A stretch of 64,000 nt of DNA from Dimorphilus gyrociliatus (lineage: Eukaryota; Annelida; Polychaeta; Dinophilidae): positions 554,819 through 618,818 of the forward strand of contig CAJFCJ010000007.1 of the NCBI GenBank assembly GCA_904063045.1, in the 5' to 3' direction. Made by a program: the position numbers and the translations under genes. Of the stretch, positions 37,515 to 49,137 are shown one piece after another (the stretch's first letter is position 1; each line of letters begins with the position of its first letter). Below the pieces are notes generated by a model. That model saw only the letters and a list, made by a program, of their open reading frames with translations, was not told the origin of the DNA and did not search any database.

Positions 37515-38699
37515 ATGATTAAAAGAACGCTTTCAAAGATATTAGCTGTTAACCGCTTCAATTATCGCCCAAGTGCAAGGCATATAATTCGAACAAAGTT
37601 TTTTGATGCAAGAGATCCTAAATACGCCGAGAAAGAGAAGCAGTTGGTGCTGCACCAGTCTTCGCAGTATTTCGATACAGTTGCCAAAGACAAGGAAGAT
37701 AAAAGAAATTTTATGCGAGCAATAGCAATGTACATTGCGGCAGAAAAGGTCCGGCGGAGAGGTCATGTGGAATTCATAAATGCTGCCCTCCAACAAATGA
37801 AACGTTTTAACGTTCATAGAGACTTGGAAACATACAAGATGCTAATGAAGGTTTTTCCTACCGAAGTTATGGTAGCGAAGAGGACTTGGGAAGTTGAATG
37901 GCAGCACTATCCAAAACAGCAACAATGCGCCATAGATTTAATGGATCAAATGGAGTACTATTCTGTTATTCCAGATGATCAGTTTGGTTATATGCTAAAG
38001 GATGTATTCGGAGATAAAGCTCATGCATTTAGAAAGTATAGAAGAATGATGTATTGGCTACCAAAATTTAAAAATGTGAATCCTTATCCTATTCCACTAG
38101 ATCTGCCCAATGATCCAAGAGAGCTGGCCCTTATAGCTTTAAAAAGAATGAGTATAGATTTACAAACTGAATATTCTATTTTTGAAACGTCTGAATTGGA
38201 CAATGCAATAGATAAAACATTTGTAGCCAGTGCCCAGAGCTGGAGGCAAAGAGAACTTATTGAATCCCATGACGCCAAGAAGCCGCTCTTCGTCGAGGGG
38301 GGATACACAATTTGGCTGAGAGACAATAAACTTCAGTACTTCAAACTTTGGTCTGAGGCCAATCCCAATGTCCCAAAACATGTCTTTCCAGAGGATTTAA
38401 GAAAGAAATATAACGAAAAGAATTTATTCAATTTCAAGACAATATTTGATGATGAAAGAGAGCATTCGTTAACTACGCCTAATGTTATGCACCAACAAGC
38501 TGATGGTACAGTACTTGGTTTGTGTATTACGGGTACAGGAAGTAAAGAATCGCTCGTATCTTGGGTAACCTTCCTCCAAAAAACAAACAAGAAATTAGCC
38601 GATATACCAGTAATATTCACATTAAAATCGCCTACAAGTCAAATTTCCATTTTAAAAGAAGAAGAGAAGTTTAAATTTGAAATTAAGAAAAAAACTTGA
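37515..38699 (+). CDS. ECSIT: ECSIT, mitochondrial complex I assembly / Toll-pathway adaptor
   Basis: Single-exon gene, 394 aa (human 431). In vertebrates it has a mitochondrial role in complex I assembly and a cytosolic role between TRAF6 and MEKK1. Seen: a basic N-terminal leader (MIKRTLSKILAVNRFNYRP), the ECSIT core with RGHVEFINAALQQMKRF, DLETYKMLMKVFP, IDLMDQMEYYSVIPDD and the GGYTIWLRDNKLQYFKLW segment, then a variable C-terminus ending in Glu/Lys. Absence of introns is unusual in this window, where nearly all genes are split. The start is the first ATG in an AAAATGATT context. Confidence 0.93.
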   Translation: MIKRTLSKILAVNRFNYRPSARHIIRTKFFDARDPKYAEKEKQLVLHQSSQYFDTVAKDKEDKRNFMRAIAMYIAAEKVRRRGHVEFINAALQQMKRFNVHRDLETYKMLMKVFPTEVMVAKRTWEVEWQHYPKQQQCAIDLMDQMEYYSVIPDDQFGYMLKDVFGDKAHAFRKYRRMMYWLPKFKNVNPYPIPLDLPNDPRELALIALKRMSIDLQTEYSIFETSELDNAIDKTFVASAQSWRQRELIESHDAKKPLFVEGGYTIWLRDNKLQYFKLWSEANPNVPKHVFPEDLRKKYNEKNLFNFKTIFDDEREHSLTTPNVMHQQADGTVLGLCITGTGSKESLVSWVTFLQKTNKKLADIPVIFTLKSPTSQISILKEEEKFKFEIKKKT

Positions 38700-39147
38700 T
38701 AATAATGTTTTTCTTGTAACAAAAACAAATCACTATAAAGATGTATATATAAAGATATATACATATATATATATATATATATATGATTAGTGTTTTTTAT
38801 GAATAATAATTAAAGACACATACAAAAAAATGTCCGTTTTCAAACTATTTTGAAACAGATTGACAGCTGGTGAGTTCATTACTGACCTGATGATGGTCAA
38901 AAAATAAGTTGGCTGCTTTCAACTTAAATAGCACATTAGTTCATAAAAAAATAAACTCTAAATGAAATCATATATCGAACGATTATCTATAAACTACTAG
39001 GTAGTTATTTTAGATAATCTTACTAGCTCTAAAACCCATCTATCCATACCTTGTATGCCCTGTACTATTATATAAACAAATATATAAAATCACATACGAA
39101 ACATATACAGTAAACGCATGTGTATCACAAAGTACTATCCTTTACAT
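38700..39147. other. Tail-to-tail gap ECSIT/MOB1
   Basis: AT-rich with a (TA)n run at about 38757-38784. No exon supported. Confidence 0.5.
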
Positions 39148-40667
39148 TCACCATGTCAATGTATTAATCAATTCGTCAAGTGGCATCAGTTCCTTTTTCT
39201 CTACCAAATTAAATTCTTGAATGAAGAATATAAAATGTTTAAAAGACGTATTTAAATGAGCTTCTTCCTTAAGTTCAATAACCTATCAAAAAAAAAAACA
39301 TATATATATACAGTATATACAATATATATGTATTAGTGTATACATATATATTATTCTTAGTTAATGATAAGAAATTATAAAATATACGTTAATTAAAAAA
39401 ATAAATCACGTAAAAAAATATTTACCTGGTTAAAATGTTCATGGTAAATATGGGCGTAAACCCTAAATAACCGTTTTAAAACAGTTTTTGCTATAACTAG
39501 AAAATTCTTAGGGAATGGAACGCCTAAATTCAATAAAAAAACACAGAAAAAATAAACTATAAATAGCTTATATTGTTAATATTAAATTATTATTTATTAC
39601 CTATTTTTGACGGAAATAGGGCTTCATCATCCAATTGTTCTTGTACCCATGTCATTAAAAAATCAATGTATTTCGGTGCTGAACATTTAATGGGTTTTTT
39701 TACAGTTTGTCCATCAGCCCAGTGATATTCGTATTTCGCTCCCGCTCTCATTACTGGACAAGTATTGTCGGTACAATATTCCGTTAGGGTACCATAAAGC
39801 ATATTTATTTGATTGAAGAAATCAAGAGCTGAGAGATGGGGAGAAAAAAAAAACAAAATATAAAGATATCCCAATAATTACGTAATCTCTATATCTTTTA
39901 TATTTATAGATAATTAATTCATATGCAAATATATGATATAAAGAAAACCAAACATTGGTTACGAAATAAGGTACTTTGCTAAAAAAACCTGTCTATCTTT
40001 CTCTTTTTTTTTTACATAAACAGCATAAACTTTTAAGGAGAGGGAGTTGAAATTTTTATCTTGTTATACAAAAGACCATTGAACTTTTTAAAAATGGCCT
40101 ACTTTTTTTCTGTAAAATGATAATAATAATAATAAAGAATGAAAGAAAGAGAGAGAGAGTGATAGAATGGAAATGAAAACAAAAACTTTGTGTTGTTCTA
40201 ATTTTTACAAATCAATGATTTTAGTTTTTATTTTTTTTCTTTTTTTGTTTGTTTGCACTTTTGTGTTTGTTTTCTGGTTTTTAATGTTTTGATTTATCCG
40301 ATACTTTAAAAGAATAATTAATAAATTAGGAAGACTTACTATTAGCAGCAACCCATTCATTTATGTCTTCTCCCTCCGGTAATTTGACAGCTTCTCTTAA
40401 ATTCCCTGAGCCTAATGTCGACGTAGCGTGCTTCATCATTTCAAATTGATATCCTTCATTCGATATCTTCTTTTTCGACCTGAATGTTTTATTACCTTTT
40501 GTTCCGCTGTCAAATAAGAAACAAGTTAAATATCGGTAAAACATTTTTGAAACTAATCGATTATGTATAAAACTACTGTATTAAATTAAACATATTGCTC
40601 GAGGATCGGTTTTTTTTAAAGGTATTAAGTACTCATAATGGAAAGTAGAAACTTACAAAAAGCTCAT
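39148..40667 (-). CDS. MOB1: MOB kinase activator 1
   Basis: Hippo-pathway co-activator of LATS/NDR kinases. Exons: 40667-40657 (11 nt), 40506-40340, 39828-39601, 39523-39426, 39282-39148; 212 aa (human MOB1A 216). Seen: the start MSF from a micro-exon, [37 protein letters not shown], zinc ligands in CTDNTCP and HIYHEHF, and [21 protein letters not shown]. The closing helix is [12 protein letters not shown]. Extremely conserved. The tiny first coding exon leaves a first intron of 150 nt. Confidence 0.95.
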
Positions 40668-41755
40668 CTTGCGAAGGACGTTGGCAAATACACCTGGAAA
40701 TTTTCTCAAAGCCAGCTTTTTTTTTTCATTATAGACCAACACAAAAATGCACAAGTTACTCGTTAGGCTAATCTGAATGTAATGGTATTTGTATATTTCC
40801 CCAATATAGGTTTTCTTGTTAATATGGTTCGTTGTAAAATACCTGTTACTTGGAACGGGAACCAGATGAAAAAGCTTTTTCTCTATGGTCAGCCGACTGG
40901 TAGTTTTATGACTGTTAAAAGTAATATGGTTATACAGCTGGCAGTCAGTTTTGCTCTATATGAAAAGGCTGTATAGATTCAATTAACGAAATTACTTCAT
41001 AGACTTAAAATAGCCATCATATTGACATATAACACTACACAGCTTTTACTATGATCAATTGTATTTCAATAATTTGGCGCGAAACTATAACCTTGACATT
41101 GTGACAAGTCACTATACCTTGAAATTAGGTAATCGTCCAATTTATAGAAAATTCAATCGTTAACAAAGACAATCCCTTAGTCAACAAAACCTTTCAAAAA
41201 GCGTAGGATATTGTGACTAAAAGGAAACTCCCCCATTCATTTAAATCTTTTCTAGCGAAATATAGTATAGATCAATATATGGAAATGTAACTGAAACTCT
41301 GACGGTTTCTTTAAAGAGAAAGTTAATCTCTTTTAGTACAACATTTATATTTAATTTGTTAAAAAGTTTAGTCTGAATTCAAAAATCTCAACGACTCTCT
41401 TAACATAAGGAAGTGGTAAAAATCTATTCAAACATTACTACATATCGTATAAATATTATATAATAAAGTTTTTGTTCAAGCCTAACAATTATGTGAAAAG
41501 AAAGAGAAAGCTTTTATCGCCTAAAAAATTGTACTTTGTTAGTAAATAGATAATTGCTCTGAAATGTATAATTTTTCGAGCATTTGGAACAAGTCCAATA
41601 TCAATAATAACAAAAGTTGTAAAATCATCATTTTCTCTCGAGTTTTTTTCTTGTTGGCATGGTAACCTAATCGTTGTTACACAGAACCAATACACAGAGA
41701 AAAGGAATGCTATTCCAGGCTAATAAGCAGACGATATAGGCAATAAAAATACAAC
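40668..41755. promoter_or_regulatory. Divergent spacer MOB1/FXN
   Basis: About 1.1 kb between two start codons facing away from each other. One 64-codon plus-strand frame (40782-40976) is not convincing. No clear core element recognised. Confidence 0.4.
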
Positions 41756-42552
41756 ATGGTATTAAATAAACTGCCAAGACTGCTTATAAGGTGGTCAAAT
41801 TACATATTCCTCCGAAAGTGTTCTCAAAATATTAATAGAAAATATTATCATTATTACTTTAATTTTGTGAGCATCTTTTGTCTGATTTTAATTTAATTCA
41901 ATACTAAAGATTTACTTTTTAATCAGTTTTCGAGGAGTTCATTATTCAATGAAATAAAATATCAGTCGCAAAATTCCAACAGATATTTATCTTCCGGAAA
42001 TGAACAGTTAAGATAATACTTTTGATAGTACAAATTAGATTCTCAGCAGTACTTCTTTTATTAATTAGATTATCGGATTTAAAGTACGGTAAAGTGTCTG
42101 ATGTGACTTTGGATTCATTAGCAGAAGCTTTCGAATTGTTGGACTTTCAATCTAACGAATTCCCTGAATACGACGTAGAATATGCAGTTAGTATTACATA
42201 ATTAGTAAAGTTAACTCTCAATGCATACAATAATACTTAAAATAACTCAATTACAGAATGGAGTGTTGACTGTAAAGTTTGGACATGCCCACGGCACTTA
42301 CGTTATAAATAAACAATCACCAAACAAGCAAATTTGGTTATCATCGCCACTCAGGTAATTATATTACATAATTTTCTATTGTCATTTATTCTAAACTGTC
42401 TTTGCTTTAACAGTGGTCCTAAGAGATACGATTTTCTAGACAATAGATGGATTTATAAGCATGATAGCAGCTGTCTACACGATCTTCTAAGTAAAGAAAT
42501 ATCTGAAATTTTGAAAAGGCCAGTTTCATTCGGCGATTGTGATTATACTTGA
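41756..42552 (+). CDS. FXN: Frataxin, mitochondrial
   Basis: Activator of iron-sulfur cluster assembly on the NFS1-ISCU complex in the matrix. Exons: 41756-41866, 41927-42006, 42069-42186, 42257-42354, 42414-42552; 181 aa (human 210). Seen: an Arg/Lys/Leu transit peptide in exon 1 ([13 protein letters not shown]), then [13 protein letters not shown], an acidic ridge ([11 protein letters not shown]), [28 protein letters not shown] and [15 protein letters not shown]. Exon 1 and the exon 3 acceptor (42067-42068) are set by frame, since the AG further upstream gives a stop. Confidence 0.93.
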
Positions 42553-42871
42553 AATAATAGTAAATTATCTTAGAATGTAGTATTTCCTCATTTCTTGATT
42601 CTAAATTTAGTGTATTTTTTTTTTAAAGAAAATAAATTCAACGAAGTGGTGACAAAAATAATCATTCCTTTTCCGCTATACTATATTACCAAGTTTTTGT
42701 ATTTAAAATCAATAGCTAAGCCAATTAAAAAGACCGAATATTTAAAAGATAACACTTTACTTTTGTCTAGCTAACCATCACATTCATTATTATGACCGTC
42801 ATCATCATTATCATCTTCGTTATTAGTAACAAAAATTAAAATACGAAGAAATGTGGATGGATCGAGACAAA

Positions 42872-45557
42872 TTAATTGATGTTACAGCGTTGACAAGTTA
42901 ATCTGCAATATCTTGTAAAATATTCGTAATGCCTCTTTCTCAAGTCATTTTCCTCTGTCGACAATCCCTGTTGTTCGTTGACTTGGCACCAACCTTCTCT
43001 TGCTTTTTGTTGACAATCCGGAGCGATGTCAATGCAATTCTGAATAGCTGAAGGAGATCAAATGTAATTGTAATTTTAATATAATTGAAATGATAGGATC
43101 TTACTTTCACAAGTTGGTCCAGTGTATCCAGGATAGCATTGGCAAGTGGTAACAATATCCAATGGGCCTTGTCTACAAAGGCCTCTGGCACCGCAAGGGT
43201 TTTTTATCCTGCAAGTATCCTCGAGTTTCATTTGACAGTGTCTACCTACTCTACCAACAGGGCATTTACAACGATAACCTTGCACTGTTTGAACACATGT
43301 TCCTTCGTTTTGGCAAGGATTGTTTGCGCAAGATCCTAGATTCATAGTTGGTACTTCACAGGTATTACCAGAATATTGATATGTGCACATACAAGCGAAC
43401 TTGATTGGCCCTTGATTAAAGCAGGTAGCGCCATTTTTACAAGGATTGTTACCACAAGGGTTGCCTACTTCGTCGCAAAATCGTCCTGAATAGCCAGGAC
43501 GGCAGTCACATTCGTATGAAGTGCTGGTTTGACGACAAGTGGCGTCATTCTTACATTGGTGATTAAGACATCTATTGGGAGCAATTGTACAAAATTGTCC
43601 AGTAAAACCATTGATACATTGACAGCGATACGAGGTACCTTGAGGTACACATTGGCCTTGGTTCTGGCATTGATGATTTGCACATGGACCTTGGACGGGT
43701 GAATCGCAATATCGTCCAGTCCATCCAGAATTGCAATTACATTTATAGGACGTATCAGTTAACCTTTCACAGTTACCGTTTCGGCATAGATTATTATTGC
43801 AAGGATTTGCAGTGATTGGTTGATCGCATGTATTACCTCCCCAGCCTGAGTAGCATTCACATTTTATACTAGCACTTCCTTCAGGACGGCACAGACCATT
43901 TTGGCAGGGATTGAATCTGATGCACACTCCCTCTAAATAATATAAAGATTTATTGAAAGATTTATTTTATATTTTTACTAACCTAATGAAGCTTCGCATC
44001 TTCTTCCTTGAAGACCAGATCCGCAAGTACAACGGAAAGTGTTTCCAACAACTTGACATTGACCATTTATACCACATGGATTCGGATTACAAGGATTGGC
44101 AGGAGGGACTTGACAAGTATTCCCACTATAACCATTTCGGCAAGTACACCTGAACGAATTACCTTCAACTGAACAATCACCATTCGCACCGCATGGATTA
44201 TTTGCACATGGGTTTGCGGGAGGATTTTGACAATTGTTTCCTGTGTAACCATTTCTGCAAGCGCAATTGTAGTTGTTACCTTCAACAGAACAATCGCCAT
44301 TTGCACCACATGGATTTGGATTACAAGGATTGGCAGGAGGGACTTGACAAGTATTCCCACTGTAACCATTTCGGCAAGTACACCTGAACGAATTACCTTC
44401 AACCGAGCAATCACCATTTGAACCACATGGATTATTTGCACATGGGTTTGAAGGAGGATTTTCACAATTGTTTCCGGTGTAACCATTTCTACAAGCGCAA
44501 TTGTAGTTGTTGTCTTCAACTGAACAATCACCATTTGCACCGCATGGATTATTTGCACATGGATTGGCTTGTGTATTTTGACAAAATGTACCAGACCAAC
44601 CAGCGTTACATTCGCAAGTATATAAGTTCCTATTCTTTGCAAGACACCGACCATTAACACATCTATGGTTCTGACAAACAAATACATCGCAAAGATTACC
44701 ACCCCAGCCCGGGAAGCACGTGCACTTTATACCATTGCCATCTGGACTACATTCACCATTTTGACAAGGATTGAATCTTTGACAAACTCCAACTATACGG
44801 AAAAAATGAATTATTAGTGGAAATAATTAATAAAATAGCTAAATTTACCTTCTTGATTCTGGCATTTCTTTCCTTGGAAATTATCTGGACAGTTGCAAAA
44901 GTAGCCATAAGTTCTCCTACTACAAGTAGCGGAATTTGCACATAGATTTGGGTTACAAACGTCAGAGGGCGGATTTTGACATCGATTACCGGTATATCCA
45001 TCAATACATGAACAAGTGATACCACCAGTAATACGATTACAAGTTCCATAAATTCCACAAGGATCATTTTGGCATAAATCTGTTTCACAGAACGTACCGG
45101 CGTAACCTGTTGATAAGAGATATTGAGATAATCAAAATATTATTTCAATTTTTAGAAATAAAAAGTGATTATTTTCACAAAAAATCTAATGTAAAGTGTT
45201 GAAAAGTTGTTTCATATTCATTTAAAATAGAAAGAGACGCTTTATTTTCCTTAGAATGAAAGTATATGCTATTCTAGTTCTATTTATGATCATTAAGATA
45301 GAATTAAATGTAATAGAATACGCTCTTCATACATATAGATATATATATATACAGTATATAAATATAAATATACGAGCACATTACTGAAAAAAAGGTTTGG
45401 CTGAGAATTTTCTCTTACCTGCTAGACATCTGCAACTATAATCTGTCGAAGTACCAGGAATGCAGGTTGATCCAGACGTACATCTATGATTTAGGCAAGG
45501 ATTTTGCCCAACAACCAAAGATACTAAGGAAAGAAATAGAAAAATCAAAGTCGCCAT
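42872..45557 (-). CDS. Secreted multi-EGF protein with C-terminal ShK-type domain
   Basis: Exons: 45557-45419, 45106-44849, 44792-43983, 43932-43105, 43047-42872; 736 aa. Seen: a signal peptide (MATLIFLFLSLVSLVVG), then about 17 EGF-like domains with the C-x-C-x(8)-C end pattern (examples: CRCLAG, CACRNGYTGNNC, CQCINGFTGQFC), and a final domain with six cysteines spaced as in ShK/ShKT modules (CIDIAPDC ... CRLTCQRC). No TM segment, so it is probably extracellular matrix or mucus. EGFs 6-9 are recent tandem copies. Starting at 45557 gives a clean signal peptide; an in-frame upstream extension would spoil it. Family members with this architecture occur in invertebrate matrices, but I do not assign an orthologue. 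The ShK fold here is a structural module; no toxic role is implied. Confidence 0.88.
43990..44565. repeat. Tandem duplication of EGF-pair units (234-bp period)
   Basis: Two EGF modules of 39 residues each form a 234-bp unit repeated within exon 3. For example, the stretch starting at 44091 recurs at 44325 with almost no change, including third codon positions. This indicates a recent unequal exchange. Confidence 0.85.
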
Positions 45558-46345
45558 GTTAACATGCGAAGCGGTCGTGCCACTTGATAGAAAAAATGGG
45601 TGAAAAAAATTCAACACGGTCGGCTGGGCAGACGGATATAAGCCTAACCTACTTTTAAGGACGGCCCGGCCCTGGCTAAATATATTATATTTTTATTCTT
45701 TACTGTGTAAAGCGCGGGGGCAAAATAGGGCTACTATGCATACAAAAGCTCTTTCTAACCAAAACTTCGTCCAAATATTATTTAGTTATACCTTTATTTG
45801 CCTTATACAATCTTGAAATATATTAATATTATACTATTAGTGTTAAAGTTTTAATTACTGAAAGTATTTTATGTCTATTAAAACAAACAAAAACAAATGA
45901 GGTCATTCGATAAGAATACATAAAAGAATAAGGAATACAAAAGAAGCAAAAATTTTCGTACTCTTGTTTGATTTAGCTTTATTAAACTTAAGGGAAGAAT
46001 GAATGAGTGAATCCATTGTTCTAATTCAAATAAACGTCTTAAAGCTAAATAATATATAGAATATAAAAGAATATAGAAATAGTACAGAAAAGTTACAATC
46101 CTCTAACTCTCTCTATCTCTCTCTCTCTCTCTCTTTATCTCTTTCATTCATTTTCATTTATTATTCTTCTTAAAGAATTAAAAAATAAATTTTATATTCT
46201 ACCTTCGTCCCTTAAAGAAAATAAAAATTATTTAAATAAAGGGCAATATGATATTAATAGGCCTATAAGTAATAAAACATATTTTTGAATTTTTCTATTA
46301 ATAATTAAAAAAAATAAGGGAAAAAAACATAAAAGTGACTTTTTT
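45558..46345. other. Spacer between EGF gene and orphan membrane gene
   Basis: Head-to-head spacer with a CG-richer block (45655-45720) just upstream of the EGF gene and a (CT)n microsatellite at about 46106-46132. Confidence 0.45.
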
Positions 46346-47904
46346 ATGTATTTATATATATATATATTAATTATATATATAAATCCTATATATAGAATTC
46401 AATGCAAATTATCTAACTATGCCGATAAAGTTAGTGAGAAATATTTGAAAAATACGTTAGATATTCTCAACGAAAGAACGAATGACTTTACAACTAAAAG
46501 TACTAATAATAGAAATGCTGTTACGAATAATCATGACATTACGTCAGTTAGCGAAAAATCGATTCAAACTCCTACGCTTTTTAATGAATCACTGAAAAAA
46601 TCTAGGGTTGTTTCTGAAGAAACTTTGAAAAGTACTGACAGTTCGACAAAGAGGGAGGAAGTCTTAACCAAAAAATCTACTTTATTTAATAAAACCTCTA
46701 ATAATATAAAAAATACGACTTCTTTTTCTACATTTGATAATAAATCGTCAATAATTACAACTTTATCAATTAAAAATGGCTCTGCTCTTCTATTAAATAA
46801 AGAAAATAAACTTGGAGCAATTAGCTTTATGGTTATTGCTTCGGTTATTATTTTTCTCTTGATAGGCCTATTTGGAATATTTAAAATAAGATCAAAGAGA
46901 AGGAAAGAAAAGGAAAATGACAGCGATGACTCAAATGGTAAGCTATAATGACATTGTTTTTGTTTTCTTCTTTCTTTACACAATTACTCTTTTCTACAGA
47001 TGATAATAATGATAGGAAGAACCAGAAAAATAAGAATAAAAAGATAAAAAAGAAGAAGAAGAGCAAGAAGAAAAGAACAAGAAAGGGATCCAAAAGAAAA
47101 AATGATACAGATATTAGTAGTTCTAAGAGTAGCGATGACGACAAAGAAGAAACTAAAAGTAAAACAGATAAAAAGAAGAAAAATAAAGATAAGGAAAACA
47201 AGGCGGGGATTAAAGATGGAAAAGCACAAAAAAATGTCAAGATTGATAGAAGTAATGATGAAAAGGAGAAGAAAAGATATGATTCCTTCGATAGTATAGT
47301 AGATTTAACTATATCACAATCTATGGCTGCTGATCCCTATACAATTGATAATCAGCGTATAAATTTTCGTATTAACGAAGCAGCAGGTTTAGTAATAAAT
47401 AATGATACTTTATAATTAAAATTTAATTGTATAATTCAATTTTTAGATCCTGCTTATAAATACCATTGTCCTACGCTTCAAACCAGCGAGAAAACAAATA
47501 TAATTTATGAGAAATCTCTTCAAACAAAACCAACTTGTCTACGAAAAAGTCACTTAGAATTTAAGATGTTCGATACTGAAGGGGAAGAAGAAGAAGAAGA
47601 AGATCAATCATATAGTGCAAAATTTACTTCAATAACATCTAATTTAAAGAACTCATTTAAACCCAGAGAGTCTTTTACACTAATTACTGATCCTAATTGT
47701 TTCGAAATAGAAATTCCTTTAGCAAATAGATGCCATAGATCAATATCAAACATTTTCCATAATGAACCTTACGATAGAACTTTAAATATGCTTGAACGAA
47801 GAAAAGATAATTATCTACAAACATTAACGAATTTAAATCAATCTGATACAGTTAACTTGAATATAACTATCTCATTAGATGATGATGATGATAATGATGA
47901 TTAA
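46346..47904 (+). CDS. Orphan single-pass membrane protein with Lys-rich cytosolic tail
   Basis: Exons: 46346-46937, 47000-47386, 47447-47904, joined in phase 1; 478 aa. Seen: an N-terminal hydrophobic stretch (possible signal peptide, but made of TA-repeat codons, so the start is doubtful); a Ser/Thr/Asn-rich ectodomain of about 140 residues with many N-x-S/T sites; a TM helix at about 160-183 (FMVIASVIIFLLIGLFGIF); and a tail with a dense Lys/Asp block, a Ser-rich middle, a short poly-Glu run and an Asp-rich end. No homologue recognised. The exon 2 donor (GTTTAG at 47387) is inferred from frame. It lies next to another orphan type I protein in the same orientation. Confidence 0.6.
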
Positions 47905-48388
47905 GATAAATAAACAAAAATAGTCTGTTTTTTCTCCTTGTTTATACGCTAAAAGGAAAATATATTATTTTTTTTATCATATGTCTTTAGATAGTCCCAA
48001 AACACAATCTTAATCCATCTATTTAAAGTGTTTTTAGAAGATAAATTAACTTCGTCATGAATACTTCCTAGAAATCTAATTTTCAACCAATAAGCATAAG
48101 TTAATTAAATATAAGATCATCAGGATTTACAGTCAACAATTCACATTTAGGCAAATTCAAAAGTCTAATACGTGTATGTTCTTCTTCTCTGAGTGGAAAC
48201 TGCCGTTGTAAAAAGAGGTTGTTTATACATACAGTATAAAATATACTCGTATAAAACTAATATTCTATTTAGAACATTAACATAAAAAAAACAAAGCTTT
48301 GTCGTCTGCTTATTAAATAAATAAATTACAGAATTTTTATTCATTTAAAAATATTTTAAAACGATTACGTAACTATATTTACAAAACA
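47905..48388. other. Spacer between two orphan membrane genes
   Basis: AT-rich, no exon supported; includes a near match to the TATACWGTATA palindrome at 48229-48239. Confidence 0.45.
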
Positions 48389-49137
48389 ATGATTTGGTTA
48401 TATAGCTTTATTTTTATTATACTAGGGCGGATTGTTTATAATTGGGAGGAGTATAATTCATCAATTAATCCTAACAATTCTAATAAAGAATGGAGGGATG
48501 GGAACGGAACAAGATCAATTACAAGAGTTATTAATTCTAGAAGAAATATACAAGAAAATATAGACGAAATTGTAACTAGTGAATATTTACCATTTCATCC
48601 CAACTTATATAAAGATATACCGAAAGTTGTTTTGTCTTGTTCTAACGAAATATCGGATGAATTTAAGAGTAGAAGGGAATTAGAAAAGTCAATGAAAATG
48701 AACAAAGGATTAGATCATATTTTTATTTATGCTATATTATCTCTACTATCGGTATTAGTAGTATTAACGAATATAACTATAATAATTCAATTTTCAAGAT
48801 TCGATAGGGGTTTGTTAATTAAACAATGAAATCTATTTGAGGTAAACATAATCTATTATTGTAAACATTTCATTGGTTAATTTATCAAGGTCAAATTTCT
48901 AAAATAAATAAACAGTCTAATGACGAAACAAGTATTTTTAAGCCAGAAGGTTTAAGTCGTAAGGGAGGATTATCCGAATGTCTCTCAACATATGTTAATA
49001 AACCATCGTCAATATCAAAGAAAACAATGGCAACTACTAACAATAGTAGAAAAAGGTATCTATGCAGGTCTTGCAAGTTTAATTACTATGTAAAAAATCA
49101 AATAACAAAGGAATGTGAGAACTGTCGAATCGAATAA
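48389..49137 (+). CDS. Orphan type I membrane protein with cytosolic Cys4 motif
   Basis: Two exons, 48389-48809 and 48890-49137, phase 1 across an 80-nt intron; 222 aa. Seen: a signal peptide (MIWLYSFIFIILGRIVYNW), an ectodomain of about 90 residues, a TM helix near 109-133 (FIYAILSLLSVLVVL...), then a basic tail ending in C-x2-C-x12-C-x2-C (CRSC ... CENC), a zinc-ribbon-like spacing. Without the splice the frame ends at 48829, seven codons past the donor; splicing adds 82 codons of coding-like sequence. Family unknown. The antisense reading of exon 2 is hydrophobic but has no ATG. Confidence 0.55.

Noticed and set aside
40782-40976. 64-codon plus-strand frame between MOB1 and frataxin
   Set aside because: Starts with ATG but lacks any motif, and sits in a promoter-sized divergent spacer; insufficient support.
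42872-43047. Interpreting the ShK-type domain as evidence of a toxin gene
   Set aside because: The domain is a common cysteine module in non-toxic secreted proteins; here it caps a long EGF array, so a matrix role is far more likely.
44067-44702. Long frame overlapping the EGF array in a second reading frame
   Set aside because: A shadow of the repetitive EGF coding sequence; lacks cysteine periodicity and real homology.
48891-49076. Minus-strand hydrophobic 61-codon frame resembling a secreted peptide precursor
   Set aside because: It begins with TTG rather than ATG and is the exact antisense of a better-supported plus-strand exon rich in Lys/Asn codons, which mirror as Leu/Phe.
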